Below are positions 23,029 to 31,346 of a stretch of DNA of 50,162 bases, one piece after another. Origin of the DNA: Chryseobacterium polytrichastri (GTDB taxonomy: Bacteria > Bacteroidota > Bacteroidia > Flavobacteriales > Weeksellaceae). The stretch is taken from contig NZ_FRAV01000037.1 of the NCBI RefSeq assembly GCF_900142445.1, forward strand, positions 1 to 50,162, in the 5' to 3' direction. A program made the position numbers and the translations under genes. Numbering within the stretch: the stretch's first letter is position 1; every line of letters begins with the position of its first letter. Below the pieces are notes generated by a model. That model was given only the letters and a program-made list of their open reading frames with translations, was not told the origin of the DNA and made no database searches.

Positions 23029-23047
23029 CCGACTATTAATTTTTTTT

Positions 23048-23602
23048 ATGGAAAGCATTCAAATTCACGACAAAAATTTTGTTCCTTATCTAGAGGAAGA
23101 TGAAATTCAGGAGATCGTAAAAGCAACAGCTTTAAAAATTTATGAAGATTACAAGGATGAAGTTCCTGTTTTCATAGGCGTGTTGAACGGAGTAATCATG
23201 TTCTTCTCAGACCTTTTAAAGCATTATCCAGGAAATTGTGAGATTGCTTTCATCCAGATGAGTTCTTATGCAGGAACAGAATCTACCGGAATCGTTTATC
23301 AAAAAATGGAATTAACGAAAGACGTAAAAGACCGTCACATCATTCTTGTAGAGGATATTGTAGACACAGGAAATACGGTTGAAAGTCTTTTTAAATATTT
23401 TAACGAAACCCAACGTCCAAAATCTGTAAAAATTGCTTCATTTTTATTAAAACCGGATGTTTATAAAAAAGATTTCAAGTTAGATTATATCGGAAAAGAA
23501 ATTCCGAACAAATTTGTTCTTGGTTATGGGTTAGATTATGATGAGTTAGGAAGAAACCTTCCGAATTTATATCAATTATCTGACGGACAAATCAACCATT
23601 AG
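23048..23602 (+). CDS. hpt: Hypoxanthine phosphoribosyltransferase
   Basis: Cytoplasmic purine-salvage enzyme that joins hypoxanthine or guanine to PRPP. The 184-residue length matches the family (E. coli Hpt 178). The PRPP loop is VEDIVDTGNT at residues 101-110, the GVLNGVIMFFSDL region is the first phosphate-binding loop, SSYAGTESTG is the flexible catalytic loop, and VLGYGLDYDELGRNLPNL closes the base pocket. It precedes adk by 127 bases and obgE beyond, all in the same direction. In some relatives Hpt and Adk are fused; here they are separate genes joined by a repeat-filled spacer. Confidence 0.97.
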   Translation: MESIQIHDKNFVPYLEEDEIQEIVKATALKIYEDYKDEVPVFIGVLNGVIMFFSDLLKHYPGNCEIAFIQMSSYAGTESTGIVYQKMELTKDVKDRHIILVEDIVDTGNTVESLFKYFNETQRPKSVKIASFLLKPDVYKKDFKLDYIGKEIPNKFVLGYGLDYDELGRNLPNLYQLSDGQINH

Positions 23603-23626
23603 AATTGCTACAAGCTTTTAGCTTCT

Positions 23627-23690
23627 GGCTATTAGCTTTTAAAATTATATCTAAATAAAAAGTAAATATTAACTAAAAAAGCTAAAGGCC
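23627..23690. repeat. Inverted AGCTTTT word repeat between hpt and adk
   Basis: GGCTATTAGCTTTT (23627-23640) is inverted as AAAAGCTAAAGGCC (23677-23690) with two mismatches; neighbouring bases repeat the words AAGCTTTTAGC and CTAAAGC several times. Confidence 0.6.
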
Positions 23691-23729
23691 TAAAGCATAT
23701 TGCTTAAAGTCTAAAGCAGAAACAACATT

Positions 23730-24308
23730 ATGATAAACATTGTTCTGTTCGGCCCTCCAGGAAGTGGAAAAGGAACTCAGGCTCAGAATCTAATTGAGAA
23801 ATTCAACCTAAAGCAAATCTCAACAGGTGATCTTTTCAGATTCAACATGAAAAACGATACTGAACTTGGGAAATTAGCTAAATCTTACATTGATAAAGGA
23901 GAATTGGTTCCGGATCAGGTAACGACAGATATGCTGATTGACGAATTGAGAAAACCGACCGACACAAAAGGATTTATTTTTGATGGTTATCCTAGAACTG
24001 TTGCACAAACAGAAGCACTGGAAAAAATCGTAAAAGATGAGTTGAATAACAATATTGATGTTTGTCTTTCATTAATCGTAGAAGATACTATTTTAGTTGA
24101 CAGATTACTGAAAAGAGGTGAAACAAGTGGAAGAACTGATGATAGCAATGTAGAGATCATCGAAAACAGAATTAAAGAATATTATGCAAAAACAGCTGAA
24201 GTAGCTGAATTGTATAAGCAGCAAGGAAAATATGTAGAGGTAAATGGAGTTGGTGAGATTAGCGAGATTTCTGAAAAGCTCTTTGCTGAAGTAGAAAAAA
24301 TAAAATAA
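23730..24308 (+). CDS. adk: Adenylate kinase
   Basis: Essential cytoplasmic enzyme that interconverts ATP + AMP and two ADP. At 192 residues it is the short form: the LID region is only RGETSGRTDD, with no zinc-binding or extended lid. The P-loop GPPGSGKGTQ is at residues 8-17, AMP-binding residues lie in STGDLFR and DGYPRTVAQTEAL, and the lid arginines are present. The gene lies between hpt and obgE, with gaps of 127 and 81 bases that each hold inverted word repeats, and is probably co-transcribed with them. Confidence 0.98.
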   Translation: MINIVLFGPPGSGKGTQAQNLIEKFNLKQISTGDLFRFNMKNDTELGKLAKSYIDKGELVPDQVTTDMLIDELRKPTDTKGFIFDGYPRTVAQTEALEKIVKDELNNNIDVCLSLIVEDTILVDRLLKRGETSGRTDDSNVEIIENRIKEYYAKTAEVAELYKQQGKYVEVNGVGEISEISEKLFAEVEKIK

Positions 24309-24380
24309 GGATTTAGAATTTAGGGACTAGGATTTAGCATTGTTAAAATCTATTCCCTAATCCCTGAAGCCTAAACCCTA
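24308..24380. repeat. Inverted TTAGGG-like word repeat between adk and obgE
   Basis: The gap is built from heptamer-like words: GGATTTAGAATTTAGGGACT on the left and CCCTAATCCCTGAAGCCTAA plus ACCCTAA on the right, which are imperfect inverses. The same style fills the gap at 31292-31330. Confidence 0.6.
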
Positions 24381-24389
24381 AAAAAAATT

Positions 24390-25373
24390 ATGTCAAATTT
24401 TGTAGATTACGTAAAGATTCATTGTAAAAGCGGTCATGGTGGTGCAGGTTCTGCGCATCTTCGTCGTGAAAAATATATTCCTAAAGGTGGTCCGGATGGT
24501 GGAGACGGAGGACGTGGAGGCCACGTTATCATGAAAGGAAACGCTCACGAATGGACTTTACTACCTCTTCGATACACACGTCACATTAAGGCAGACCGTG
24601 GTCAGAATGGAGCTAAAAACCAGCTTACAGGAGCTTACGGTGAGGATATTTATATCAACGTTCCGATAGGGACTATCGCTAAAAATGAAGAAGGAGAGGT
24701 CATTGGCGAAATCATGGAAGATGGCCAAGAGATCATCCTGATGGAAGGTGGAAAAGGTGGAAAAGGAAACGAACACTTCAAATCTTCTACCAATCAAACT
24801 CCTAGATTTGCACAACCAGGAATGGATGGGCAGGAAGGTTTTGTAGTTTTCGAACTTAAAATCTTAGCTGACGTAGGTTTAGTAGGTTTCCCTAATGCAG
24901 GAAAATCAACTCTTCTATCATCTGTTTCTGCGGCTAAACCCAAAATTGCTAATTATGCATTTACCACATTAACTCCCAATTTAGGAATTGTAGATTATAG
25001 AAATTACAAATCTTTTGTAATGGCTGATATTCCGGGAATTATTGAAGGTGCAGCTGAAGGAAAAGGTCTTGGTCACCGTTTCTTGAGACATATTGAAAGA
25101 AACTCAATCTTATTATTCCTTATTCCGGCAGATTCTGAAAGTCATTTTCAGGAGTTTAAAATTTTGGAAAATGAATTACAGGAATACAACCCTGAATTAT
25201 TGGATAAAGATTTTATCATTTCTATTTCAAAATCCGATTTAGTAGATGAAGAACTTAGAAAAGAAATCTCTGCAGAATTTCCTGAAAATAAAAAACCTTT
25301 ATTTTTCTCAGGAGTTACTGGAGAAGGCCTTATGGAACTGAAAGATGCAATTTGGAAGCAATTGCATGGATAA
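24390..25373 (+). CDS. obgE: GTPase ObgE/CgtA
   Basis: Ribosome-associated GTPase needed for 50S assembly and stress control. The glycine-rich Obg fold fills residues 1 to about 158 (HCKSGHGGAGSAHLRREKY, GGPDGGDGGRGGHV). The G domain begins with G1 GFPNAGKST at 166-174, then FTTLTPNLG (switch), DIPGIIEGAAEGKGLGHRFLRH (G3), SKSDL (G4) and FFSGVTGEG (G5). At 327 residues it stops after the G domain and lacks the C-terminal tail of E. coli Obg (390). A terminator follows, so it ends the hpt-adk-obgE unit. Confidence 0.98.
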   Translation: MSNFVDYVKIHCKSGHGGAGSAHLRREKYIPKGGPDGGDGGRGGHVIMKGNAHEWTLLPLRYTRHIKADRGQNGAKNQLTGAYGEDIYINVPIGTIAKNEEGEVIGEIMEDGQEIILMEGGKGGKGNEHFKSSTNQTPRFAQPGMDGQEGFVVFELKILADVGLVGFPNAGKSTLLSSVSAAKPKIANYAFTTLTPNLGIVDYRNYKSFVMADIPGIIEGAAEGKGLGHRFLRHIERNSILLFLIPADSESHFQEFKILENELQEYNPELLDKDFIISISKSDLVDEELRKEISAEFPENKKPLFFSGVTGEGLMELKDAIWKQLHG

Positions 25374-25400
25374 AATGTAAACATTTATCAAAATATATTA

Positions 25401-25427
25401 AAGTACACTTTTCGTGTACTTTTTTAT
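25401..25427 (+). terminator. Terminator of obgE
   Basis: AAGTACAC and GTGTACTT form an 8-bp stem with loop TTTTC followed by a T run; 27 bases after the obgE stop. Confidence 0.9.
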
Positions 25428-25462
25428 TATCATAAAAATTAAAAACCATCAAATTTAAAACC

Positions 25463-26104
25463 ATGAAAAAGAACTTTTTATTTGTTCTGTTATTATCAAT
25501 TTCAACAATTGTAAGTGCACAAGAAGCACAACAAAAGTCTAACTTGGATTCAAAATTAACTTTCGGTGTAAAAGGAGGATACAATTTATCAAGCATGACA
25601 TTTGTAAATGAGAAATTAGACTCAAAATCATACTTCTATTTAGGAGGACTTGTAGAATATTCTTTGTCTTCAAAAGTTTCATTACAAGGAGAAGTTCTTT
25701 ATACTCAATTAGGCGGCAAAATGTCTATGCCTCTTTTTCAGTTAGTAGGAAATGAAGTGAGTGAGATGGGAACAACACATTATGATTATCAGTTATCTCA
25801 AATACAAGTTCCTATTTCTGTAAAATATAATTTAATTCCTAATCTTTCGGCTTCTGTCGGGATGAATTTAGGTTGGAATATTTCATCAAAAGTAAAAACA
25901 GAATTTTTAAATGATGAAAAACATGATTTTGAAGGTTTAAACACAATAAATCTTTATCCTTTCTTGGGAGCAGAATACAAAATCCACAACGGGCTATTTG
26001 TAGATGCCAGATATAATTTCAATTTTATTAAAATGAATGAAGGTAAAGGCGCCAATGTAAAAGTTGGATTCTTACAGGCTGGTATAGGATATAGATTTAA
26101 GTAA
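25463..26104 (+). CDS. Outer-membrane beta-barrel protein
   Basis: A 213-residue exported protein with a signal peptide ending IVSAQ. The body starts FGVKGGYNLSSM, the usual first strand of the small Bacteroidota porin-like barrels (PF13568-type), and goes on as alternating amphipathic strands (YFYLGGLVEYSLS, VSLQGEVLYTQLGG, ISVKYNLIPNLSASVGMNLG, PFLGAEYKIHNGLFVDARY) to a C-terminal GIGYRFK, where the last aromatic residue fits an outer-membrane barrel. Its cargo or role is unknown. It follows the obgE terminator and precedes a DUF6438 lipoprotein gene by 44 bases. Confidence 0.9.
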   Translation: MKKNFLFVLLLSISTIVSAQEAQQKSNLDSKLTFGVKGGYNLSSMTFVNEKLDSKSYFYLGGLVEYSLSSKVSLQGEVLYTQLGGKMSMPLFQLVGNEVSEMGTTHYDYQLSQIQVPISVKYNLIPNLSASVGMNLGWNISSKVKTEFLNDEKHDFEGLNTINLYPFLGAEYKIHNGLFVDARYNFNFIKMNEGKGANVKVGFLQAGIGYRFK

Positions 26105-26148
26105 CATTTTTGGAACAATTATTGAGAGACTCCCATCAAATTTAAACT

Positions 26149-26634
26149 ATGAAATATTTACTAAGCTTGTGTGCATTTATATTACTATTTTCATGCAATT
26201 CACAAAACCTACAATCACAATATTCTAAAATTGAATATAAAACCACTCCTTGCTTTGGATTCTGTCCGGTTGCTACAATGAGCATAAATTCAGACAGAAC
26301 AGCTGTTTTAGAAGCTGAGCATTTTAATTTCACCAAGACACCTTCAAAAGATGAGTTTTCACAACCACGCGAAGGAACTTTTACCACCACAATTAAAGAA
26401 GCGGATTACAAAAAGCTTGTCTCTTTATTGAATCGTTTAGATGTTAAAAATTTAAATGAAAAATATGGTCATAAAGTATCTGACCTCTCTACTTCATACT
26501 TAACAATAAATCTTACTGACGGAACTTCAAAAAAAGTGGAAGATTATGGAAAGAGAGGAAGTGAAAAACTAGTTGAAGTATACAAATTCTTTGAAGATTT
26601 AAAACATAATCAACAATGGACCAAGGTGAAGTAA
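26149..26634 (+). CDS. DUF6438 lipoprotein
   Basis: A 161-residue exported protein with lipobox ILLFSC (Cys16). Residues about 25-130 fit DUF6438: YKTTPCFGFCPVATMSI, with a pair of cysteines around Phe-Gly-Phe, then a central EFSQPREGTFTTTI and the helix KLVSLLNRLDVKNLNEKYG. The function is unknown. The close cysteine pair after lipidation could form a disulfide. It probably shares a transcript with the barrel protein upstream. The reading of the family is from the CFGFCP motif and overall layout. Confidence 0.82.
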   Translation: MKYLLSLCAFILLFSCNSQNLQSQYSKIEYKTTPCFGFCPVATMSINSDRTAVLEAEHFNFTKTPSKDEFSQPREGTFTTTIKEADYKKLVSLLNRLDVKNLNEKYGHKVSDLSTSYLTINLTDGTSKKVEDYGKRGSEKLVEVYKFFEDLKHNQQWTKVK

Positions 26635-26655
26635 TATACTTAAAAATATTTAAAC

Positions 26656-26663
26656 TACCTTTG
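26656..26663 (+). promoter_or_regulatory. -7 element of the rhlE-like gene
   Basis: TACCTTTG fits TAnnTTTG. Transcription would begin close to 26670, immediately before the hairpin at 26672-26694. No -33 TTG. Confidence 0.55.
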
Positions 26664-26671
26664 TAAAATAT

Positions 26672-26697
26672 AATTCCTTCACATTGAGGGAATTTTT
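26672..26697 (+). terminator. Terminator-like hairpin at the 5' end of the rhlE message
   Basis: AATTCCTTCA and TGAGGGAATT form a 10-bp stem (one G-U pair) with loop CAT and a run of five T. It can end the DUF6438 transcript, but it also falls between the rhlE -7 element and its start codon, so it may be a leader hairpin. Confidence 0.75.
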
Positions 26698-26721
26698 ACT
26701 TTAAATTAAAAAATAATTCAT

Positions 26722-27996
26722 TTGAATTTTACAGACCTAAACCTAATAGAACCCATTGCAAAGGCAATTCAGGAGCAAGGATACACTACCCCTACTCCTA
26801 TTCAGGAAAGATCTATTCCTGAAATCTTAAATGGTAGAGACTTTCTAGGATGTGCACAAACTGGTACCGGAAAAACGGCAGCTTTCGCCATTCCTATTTT
26901 ACAAAATTTATCTAAAAATAAAACACCAAACAAAAACATAAAAGCTCTTATTCTGACTCCAACCAGAGAATTGGCGATACAGATTGAAGAGAACATTAAA
27001 GCTTACGGAAAATACCTTCCATTAAAAGAATTGGTAATTTTCGGAGGAGTAAAACAAGGAAGCCAAGAAACTGCTTTGAGAAGAGGAGTTGATATCTTAG
27101 TGGCAACACCTGGAAGATTGCTTGACTTTATTGCGCAAGGAATTGTTAGTTTAAAAAACCTTGAAATCTTTGTACTTGATGAAGCCGACAGAATGTTGGA
27201 TATGGGTTTTGTACATGATGTAAAAAGAATCATTAAACTTTTACCTCAAAGAAGACAGACTTTGTTTTTCTCTGCAACAATGCCTTCTGAAATTCAGAAA
27301 TTAGCAGATTCGATTTTAAATAATCCTATAAAAGTAGAAGTTACTCCTGTTTCTTCAACGGCTGAAACTATCAAACAATCGGTTTACTTTGTTGAAAAAG
27401 ACGATAAACTGGATCTTCTTACTCATATTTTACAAAATGATATTTCTGATTCTGTTTTAGTATTTTCAAGAACTAAGCATGGAGCGGATAAAATTGCAAG
27501 AAAACTTCAGGCGAGCAAAATATCTACAGAAGCCATTCATGGAAATAAATCTCAGAATGCCCGTCAGAATGCTTTAAATAACTTTAAGTCAGGAAAGACA
27601 AGAGTGTTAGTAGCTACTGATATTGCAGCAAGAGGAATTGATATTGACGAACTCAAATATGTCGTTAATTTTGAGCTTTCCGATGTTTCTGAAACCTATG
27701 TTCACAGAATCGGAAGAACAGGTAGAGCTGGTTCAGAAGGAAGTTCAATTTCATTCGTAGACGGACTTGATTTGTTAAACCTTAAAAATACCGAAAAGCT
27801 GATCGGAATGAAAATTCCTATCGTAAAAGATCATCCTTTCCACACCGATAATCTGGTAGCACAGAAAAGAGATTCTAATAACAAGCCTGCTGGTGCAAGA
27901 ACTCCAAGACCATCTCAAACTTCAAATACTAAAAAGAAACCTGCTGTTGATGCCGGAAAGAAGCCTAAAAACAAGAGTTTTTTTAGAAAAAAATAA
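26722..27996 (+). CDS. DEAD-box RNA helicase, RhlE-like
   Basis: A 424-residue ATP-dependent RNA helicase for ribosome assembly or RNA turnover. The start is TTG, giving NFTDLNLIEPIAKAI, which fits the family start; no ATG is available near it. Motifs in order: Q motif YTTPTPIQERSIP, AQTGTGKT at 45-52, PTRELA, DEAD at 153-156, SAT, VFSRTKHGADK, VATDIAARGIDID, HRIGRTGRAG. The C-terminus (about 370-424) is a Lys/Arg/Pro-rich tail ending KNKSFFRKK, as in RhlE. It has a terminator-like hairpin at its predicted 5' end. A second DEAD-box helicase is at 34368-36089. Confidence 0.94.
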   Translation: MNFTDLNLIEPIAKAIQEQGYTTPTPIQERSIPEILNGRDFLGCAQTGTGKTAAFAIPILQNLSKNKTPNKNIKALILTPTRELAIQIEENIKAYGKYLPLKELVIFGGVKQGSQETALRRGVDILVATPGRLLDFIAQGIVSLKNLEIFVLDEADRMLDMGFVHDVKRIIKLLPQRRQTLFFSATMPSEIQKLADSILNNPIKVEVTPVSSTAETIKQSVYFVEKDDKLDLLTHILQNDISDSVLVFSRTKHGADKIARKLQASKISTEAIHGNKSQNARQNALNNFKSGKTRVLVATDIAARGIDIDELKYVVNFELSDVSETYVHRIGRTGRAGSEGSSISFVDGLDLLNLKNTEKLIGMKIPIVKDHPFHTDNLVAQKRDSNNKPAGARTPRPSQTSNTKKKPAVDAGKKPKNKSFFRKK

Positions 27997-28046
27997 ATAA
28001 ATTTGTGAATCAGAAACAAGTCAATTTATTCTAAAATTCATTTTTC

Positions 28047-29030
28047 ATGAGAGTTTTTACCATTGAAGATTTAAAAGATATTTATATTAAATTTCATCAA
28101 AGGGGTTTACCGTTTCTTTTATCCAAATTGAGTTTAAACTCTTACAAAAGAACGCAAAGTGCTTTTAATGAAAAGGAAATACAGACTTCTAATTTTTGGA
28201 TTATTCCTCAGGTTAGAAAAAGATGGAATAAATTGATAACAGGAGATGAGAATGTTGTTTACGAAGAATATCTCACTCAAAATTTCTTTAAAAACAAACA
28301 TAAAATAAAAGTTCTGGCTTTAGGAACCGGCGTTTGCAGTCATGAAATAAAACTTGCAGAGCTTAATCCTAATCTAGAAATTCATTGCTACGATTTTTCT
28401 GATGAGTTATTAAATAAGGCAAAAACAATATCTGATCAGAAAAATCTTAACAATATTTTCTATTTCGCTGAAAATGTACTCACCTATTCTTTTAAACCAA
28501 ATGAATATGATGCAGTCTTTTTTCACGCTTCATTACATCATTTCGATAACATTCCTCAGTTCTTAGACGATGTCGTTATAAAAAGCCTTAAACCGAACGG
28601 TTACATTATCATTAATGAGTTTGTAGGAAACAGCAGATTACAATATTCTACTCTTCAGTTGGAATATATCAATAAAGCTTTAAAAGAGATTCCAAAAAAA
28701 TTCAGAAAAATATTTAAAACTGAGATTTACAAAAACAAATATTATGGTTCTGGCGTTGTAAGAATGATTGTCGCAGACCCTTCCGAATGTGTAGATTCTA
28801 AAAGTATTATCCCGGCTATTCATCAAAAATTCGATATTATAGATGAAAAATCTTATGGAAATAATATTCTACAAAGTGCGTTTAAAGACATTGCACATCA
28901 TTTTGTAGATTTAAATCCCGAAAAAGAAACCATTTTAGAAAAAGTTTTCGCTTTGGAAGATGAGTTATTACTTAAACATCCTAGTGATTTCGTTTTCGGA
29001 ATTTATAAATTAAAGCAAAATTCTATTTAA
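28047..29030 (+). CDS. Class I SAM-dependent methyltransferase
   Basis: A 327-residue cytoplasmic protein. The SAM-binding fold starts with VLALGTGVCSHEIKLAE (motif I), then IHCYDFSDELLNKA (motif II with the acidic residue), DAVFFHASLHHFDN (motif post-II, with a His-His pair) and LKPNGYIIINEF (motif III). Before it stands an alpha-helical N-terminal part of about 85 residues and after it a C-terminal helical part with HHFVDLNPEKETI. The substrate is not known. Its stop codon overlaps that of the converging tatD-type gene by three bases, with no terminator between. Confidence 0.88.
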   Translation: MRVFTIEDLKDIYIKFHQRGLPFLLSKLSLNSYKRTQSAFNEKEIQTSNFWIIPQVRKRWNKLITGDENVVYEEYLTQNFFKNKHKIKVLALGTGVCSHEIKLAELNPNLEIHCYDFSDELLNKAKTISDQKNLNNIFYFAENVLTYSFKPNEYDAVFFHASLHHFDNIPQFLDDVVIKSLKPNGYIIINEFVGNSRLQYSTLQLEYINKALKEIPKKFRKIFKTEIYKNKYYGSGVVRMIVADPSECVDSKSIIPAIHQKFDIIDEKSYGNNILQSAFKDIAHHFVDLNPEKETILEKVFALEDELLLKHPSDFVFGIYKLKQNSI

Positions 29031-29791
29031 AACTTAAAAAGTTTCTTTGCATTCTCCGACGTTACTCTATCAATCTCAGTAAAATCTTTACCATAAATAT
29101 TAACCAATTTCCCTGCAACCAAATCCAAATAAGAACTTTCGTTTCTTTTCCCTCTGTGAGGAACCGGAGCTAAATATGGAGAATCTGTTTCCAAAACAAT
29201 TTTATCTAATGGAATTTCGTTTAAAAATTGATCGATTTTACCGTTTTTAAAAGTCACTACTCCACCGATTCCAAGAATGAAATTCAGATCGATTGCATGT
29301 TTTGCCTGCTGTAAATCTCCTGAAAAGCAGTGGAAAATCCCACGAAGTTTGGGATGTTTTTTTCTTTCTAATACTTCAAAAGTTTCCTCAAAACTTTCTC
29401 TTGTGTGGATGACAATTGGAAGATCCATTTCAATTGCCCAATCAATTTGTTGTTCAAAAGCTTTAACCTGAATATCTAAGGTTGTCTTATCCCAATACAA
29501 ATCAATTCCAATTTCTCCAATCGCAGGAAAATGTCTTTGATCAATATAATTCTTAACAATCTCTAGTTCTTTCTCCCAAGATTCTGGCTTTACATAACAA
29601 GGGTGAAGACCCATCATCGAGAAAATCTGATTTGGGTATTCTGCTTCTAATTGCAGCATTTTTTCATGGGATTCAGAATCTATGGCTGGAAGATAAAACT
29701 CAGTAATTCCTTTATCTAATGCTCTTTGAATAGCTACTTTTCTATCTTCATCAAATTCTTCCGCGTATAAATGGGTATGTGTATCAATCAT
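29027..29791 (-). CDS. TatD family metal-dependent hydrolase
   Basis: A 254-residue TIM-barrel hydrolase, with metal ligands IDTHTHL (His-x-His), GEIGIDLYWD (Glu), VIHTRESFEE (His), FHCFSGD (His) and LETDSPYLAP (Asp). Members are 3'-5' DNases or act on D-aminoacyl-tRNA; which activity applies here is not clear. It is the last gene of a four-gene operon and starts 5 bases after the DUF4269 stop. Confidence 0.95.
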   Translation of the reverse strand: MIDTHTHLYAEEFDEDRKVAIQRALDKGITEFYLPAIDSESHEKMLQLEAEYPNQIFSMMGLHPCYVKPESWEKELEIVKNYIDQRHFPAIGEIGIDLYWDKTTLDIQVKAFEQQIDWAIEMDLPIVIHTRESFEETFEVLERKKHPKLRGIFHCFSGDLQQAKHAIDLNFILGIGGVVTFKNGKIDQFLNEIPLDKIVLETDSPYLAPVPHRGKRNESSYLDLVAGKLVNIYGKDFTEIDRVTSENAKKLFKF

Positions 29792-29796
29792 TATTT

Positions 29797-30312
29797 TTAA
29801 AATTTTAATAGATCTTCATAAGGATTTTCAAGGTTCAATAACAAACCAAAGGCAGGTTCCGTTTTAATTCCTTGTTTCTTTAATTCTATTATTTTTTGTT
29901 TAAATTCTTCTCCTTTTTCATCTAATATATTGTGCTCAACAACCATATGTCGGTAAGCATTTTGTTCTGTTGTTGGCTTATTTTGTCCGAATATTTCTAT
30001 AGGAAAATCCTCTAGTATACAATTTAAAATAATGCAATTTTCATTATTAATTATATTCGTTACAATAGTAAAATCAATATTTTGAGGTAAAATTTGATTT
30101 AAAACTTCTAGAAATTCATTCTCATTTTTGACATTACAGATTATATCTAGATCACTTCCTTCAATATCAATTTCAATGGGAATCGTTCCAGCTAAAATGG
30201 GTGAATAATAAGTTAATTTCTCGAAAATTCTGTATTTGGTAAGAATTTCATAAGCTCTTTTTTGCTTAATATTTCCAGCTTTTAAATAATCAAGCTTTGT
30301 AAAGTCAATCAT
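29797..30312 (-). CDS. DUF4269 protein, nucleotidyltransferase-like
   Basis: A 171-residue cytoplasmic protein. YLKAGNIKQKRAYEIL is the family start, and GTIPIEIDIEGSDLDIICNV looks like the nucleotidyltransferase pattern with a paired Asp-x-Asp; NAYRHMVVEHNIL follows. By this pattern it may be a minimal nucleotidyltransferase fold, but no reaction is established. It lies 7 bases after the GSCFA gene and 5 before the tatD-type gene, in one operon. Confidence 0.82.
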   Translation of the reverse strand: MIDFTKLDYLKAGNIKQKRAYEILTKYRIFEKLTYYSPILAGTIPIEIDIEGSDLDIICNVKNENEFLEVLNQILPQNIDFTIVTNIINNENCIILNCILEDFPIEIFGQNKPTTEQNAYRHMVVEHNILDEKGEEFKQKIIELKKQGIKTEPAFGLLLNLENPYEDLLKF

Positions 30313-30319
30313 TTGAAAA

Positions 30320-31270
30320 TTAGAATATTTTATGTTTTACCTTTTTACGCTGAACCTCAATCTTTGCATTAAGCTTTTCTTTAAACTCCAGATACTTTGG
30401 ATCTTTATCATCATTTGTTCTGTGTTCTAAAGCTTTATTGATTTTGAAATTTTCTTTGATAAAACTCTGTGTTTCTGTAGAAAAGTAAGCACTTCCAAAT
30501 TTTTCAAAAATATAATTTACCGCCTGAGAACTTGGGTGAATCATATCTTCTTTATAAAATCGATAATCACGCAAATCATCCATTAAAATCTCATAAATTG
30601 GAAGATAATGGCAATTTTCAAATAGTAAGATCGCTTCATGAACCGCTGTAATCAGTTTTGACTTACTTAACTGATTTTCAACCATTCCATCCTTTGTATG
30701 ACGAACTGGCGAAACGGTAAATAAGATCTGAGCATCATCTTTGCAAATATCTTTCAAATTCAAAATCGTATTGTAAATAGAATCTGTAAGTTCCTGATGC
30801 GTCAGCAATCTCTTTTTAAAGAATTTTTGTGGAATTTTATGGCAATTGGCAACCAATTTATCTTTGGGAATAAATTCATAAATAAATGAAGTTCCGTAAG
30901 TTATAATAACCCAATTGGTATTTTGTAGAAACCGATTTCCTTCTTCAATCTTAGAATTAATTTTTTCTAAGGTCTGATGAACAAATCTAGTATCAAAACT
31001 TGTATGATGATCTAAAGAAATAAATTCTTCATTAAAGGTGATTAAATCCTCTTCATTATAAAACTCCGAATTATGGAGTGTTCTGATAGCATTACTAATC
31101 GAAAACGGATTAAAAATGGTCCCAAACGGATTGTCGACAGTCTGTAACTGACCTTGATAAAACAAATCTGACATTTCGGAAGCAAAACAAGATCCTATTG
31201 AAAATATTTTATCTTCAATTTCTATCTTTTTCTCTGATTCTTTAATATCAACTTCTGTTCTGAATTTCAT
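30320..31270 (-). CDS. GSCFA domain protein
   Basis: A 316-residue protein starting at the ATG at 31270; three codons of open frame before it begin with TTG. FSIGSCFASEMSDLF near residue 28 is the motif that names the GSCFA family, with a Gly-Ser-Cys-Phe-Ala core. NPFGTIFNPFSISNAI, WVIITYGTSFIYEF and FTVSPVRHTKDGM follow. The fold is SGNH/GDSL-hydrolase-like: the Ser in GSCF, the Gly in TYGT and DMIHPSSQAV near the C-terminus are the likely blocks. A carbohydrate esterase role has been suggested for such folds. It is the second gene of the operon begun by the polyprenyl synthase. Confidence 0.92.
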   Translation of the reverse strand: MKFRTEVDIKESEKKIEIEDKIFSIGSCFASEMSDLFYQGQLQTVDNPFGTIFNPFSISNAIRTLHNSEFYNEEDLITFNEEFISLDHHTSFDTRFVHQTLEKINSKIEEGNRFLQNTNWVIITYGTSFIYEFIPKDKLVANCHKIPQKFFKKRLLTHQELTDSIYNTILNLKDICKDDAQILFTVSPVRHTKDGMVENQLSKSKLITAVHEAILLFENCHYLPIYEILMDDLRDYRFYKEDMIHPSSQAVNYIFEKFGSAYFSTETQSFIKENFKINKALEHRTNDDKDPKYLEFKEKLNAKIEVQRKKVKHKIF

Positions 31271-31291
31271 TATATCCAAATTAGGAGGAAG

Positions 31292-31330
31292 AATTAGGGC
31301 CTAGGTGATTATTAAATCCTAAGCCCTATT
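31292..31330. repeat. Inverted TAGGGC word repeat between polyprenyl synthase and GSCFA genes
   Basis: AATTAGGGCCTAGG and CCTAAGCCCTATT are near-perfect inverses separated by 12 bases. The style is that of the repeat between adk and obgE. Confidence 0.65.
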
Positions 31331-31346
31331 TCCTGTTACCTATATT

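Larger units (their letters stand above)
22202..23047. other. Gene-free stretch between the ABC-F gene and hpt
   Basis: These 846 bases carry no supported gene. In order they hold the ABC-F leader with a small hairpin (22230-22250), its -7 element, a long inverted-repeat element (22382-22559) with internal hairpins, a dispersed repeat copy (22619-22702), a fragment of an ATGACAAA-type repeat (about 22891-22918) and the hpt promoter. Confidence 0.75.

Noticed and set aside
23048..24308. Hpt-Adk fusion broken by a frameshift
   Set aside because: Both genes are full length with proper stops and starts, separated by 127 bases of repeat sequence, so they are separate genes here.
29797..30312. MNT/HEPN-type toxin-antitoxin nucleotidyltransferase
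   Set aside because: The DUF4269 gene is inside a four-gene operon without a HEPN partner, so a toxin-antitoxin role is not supported.
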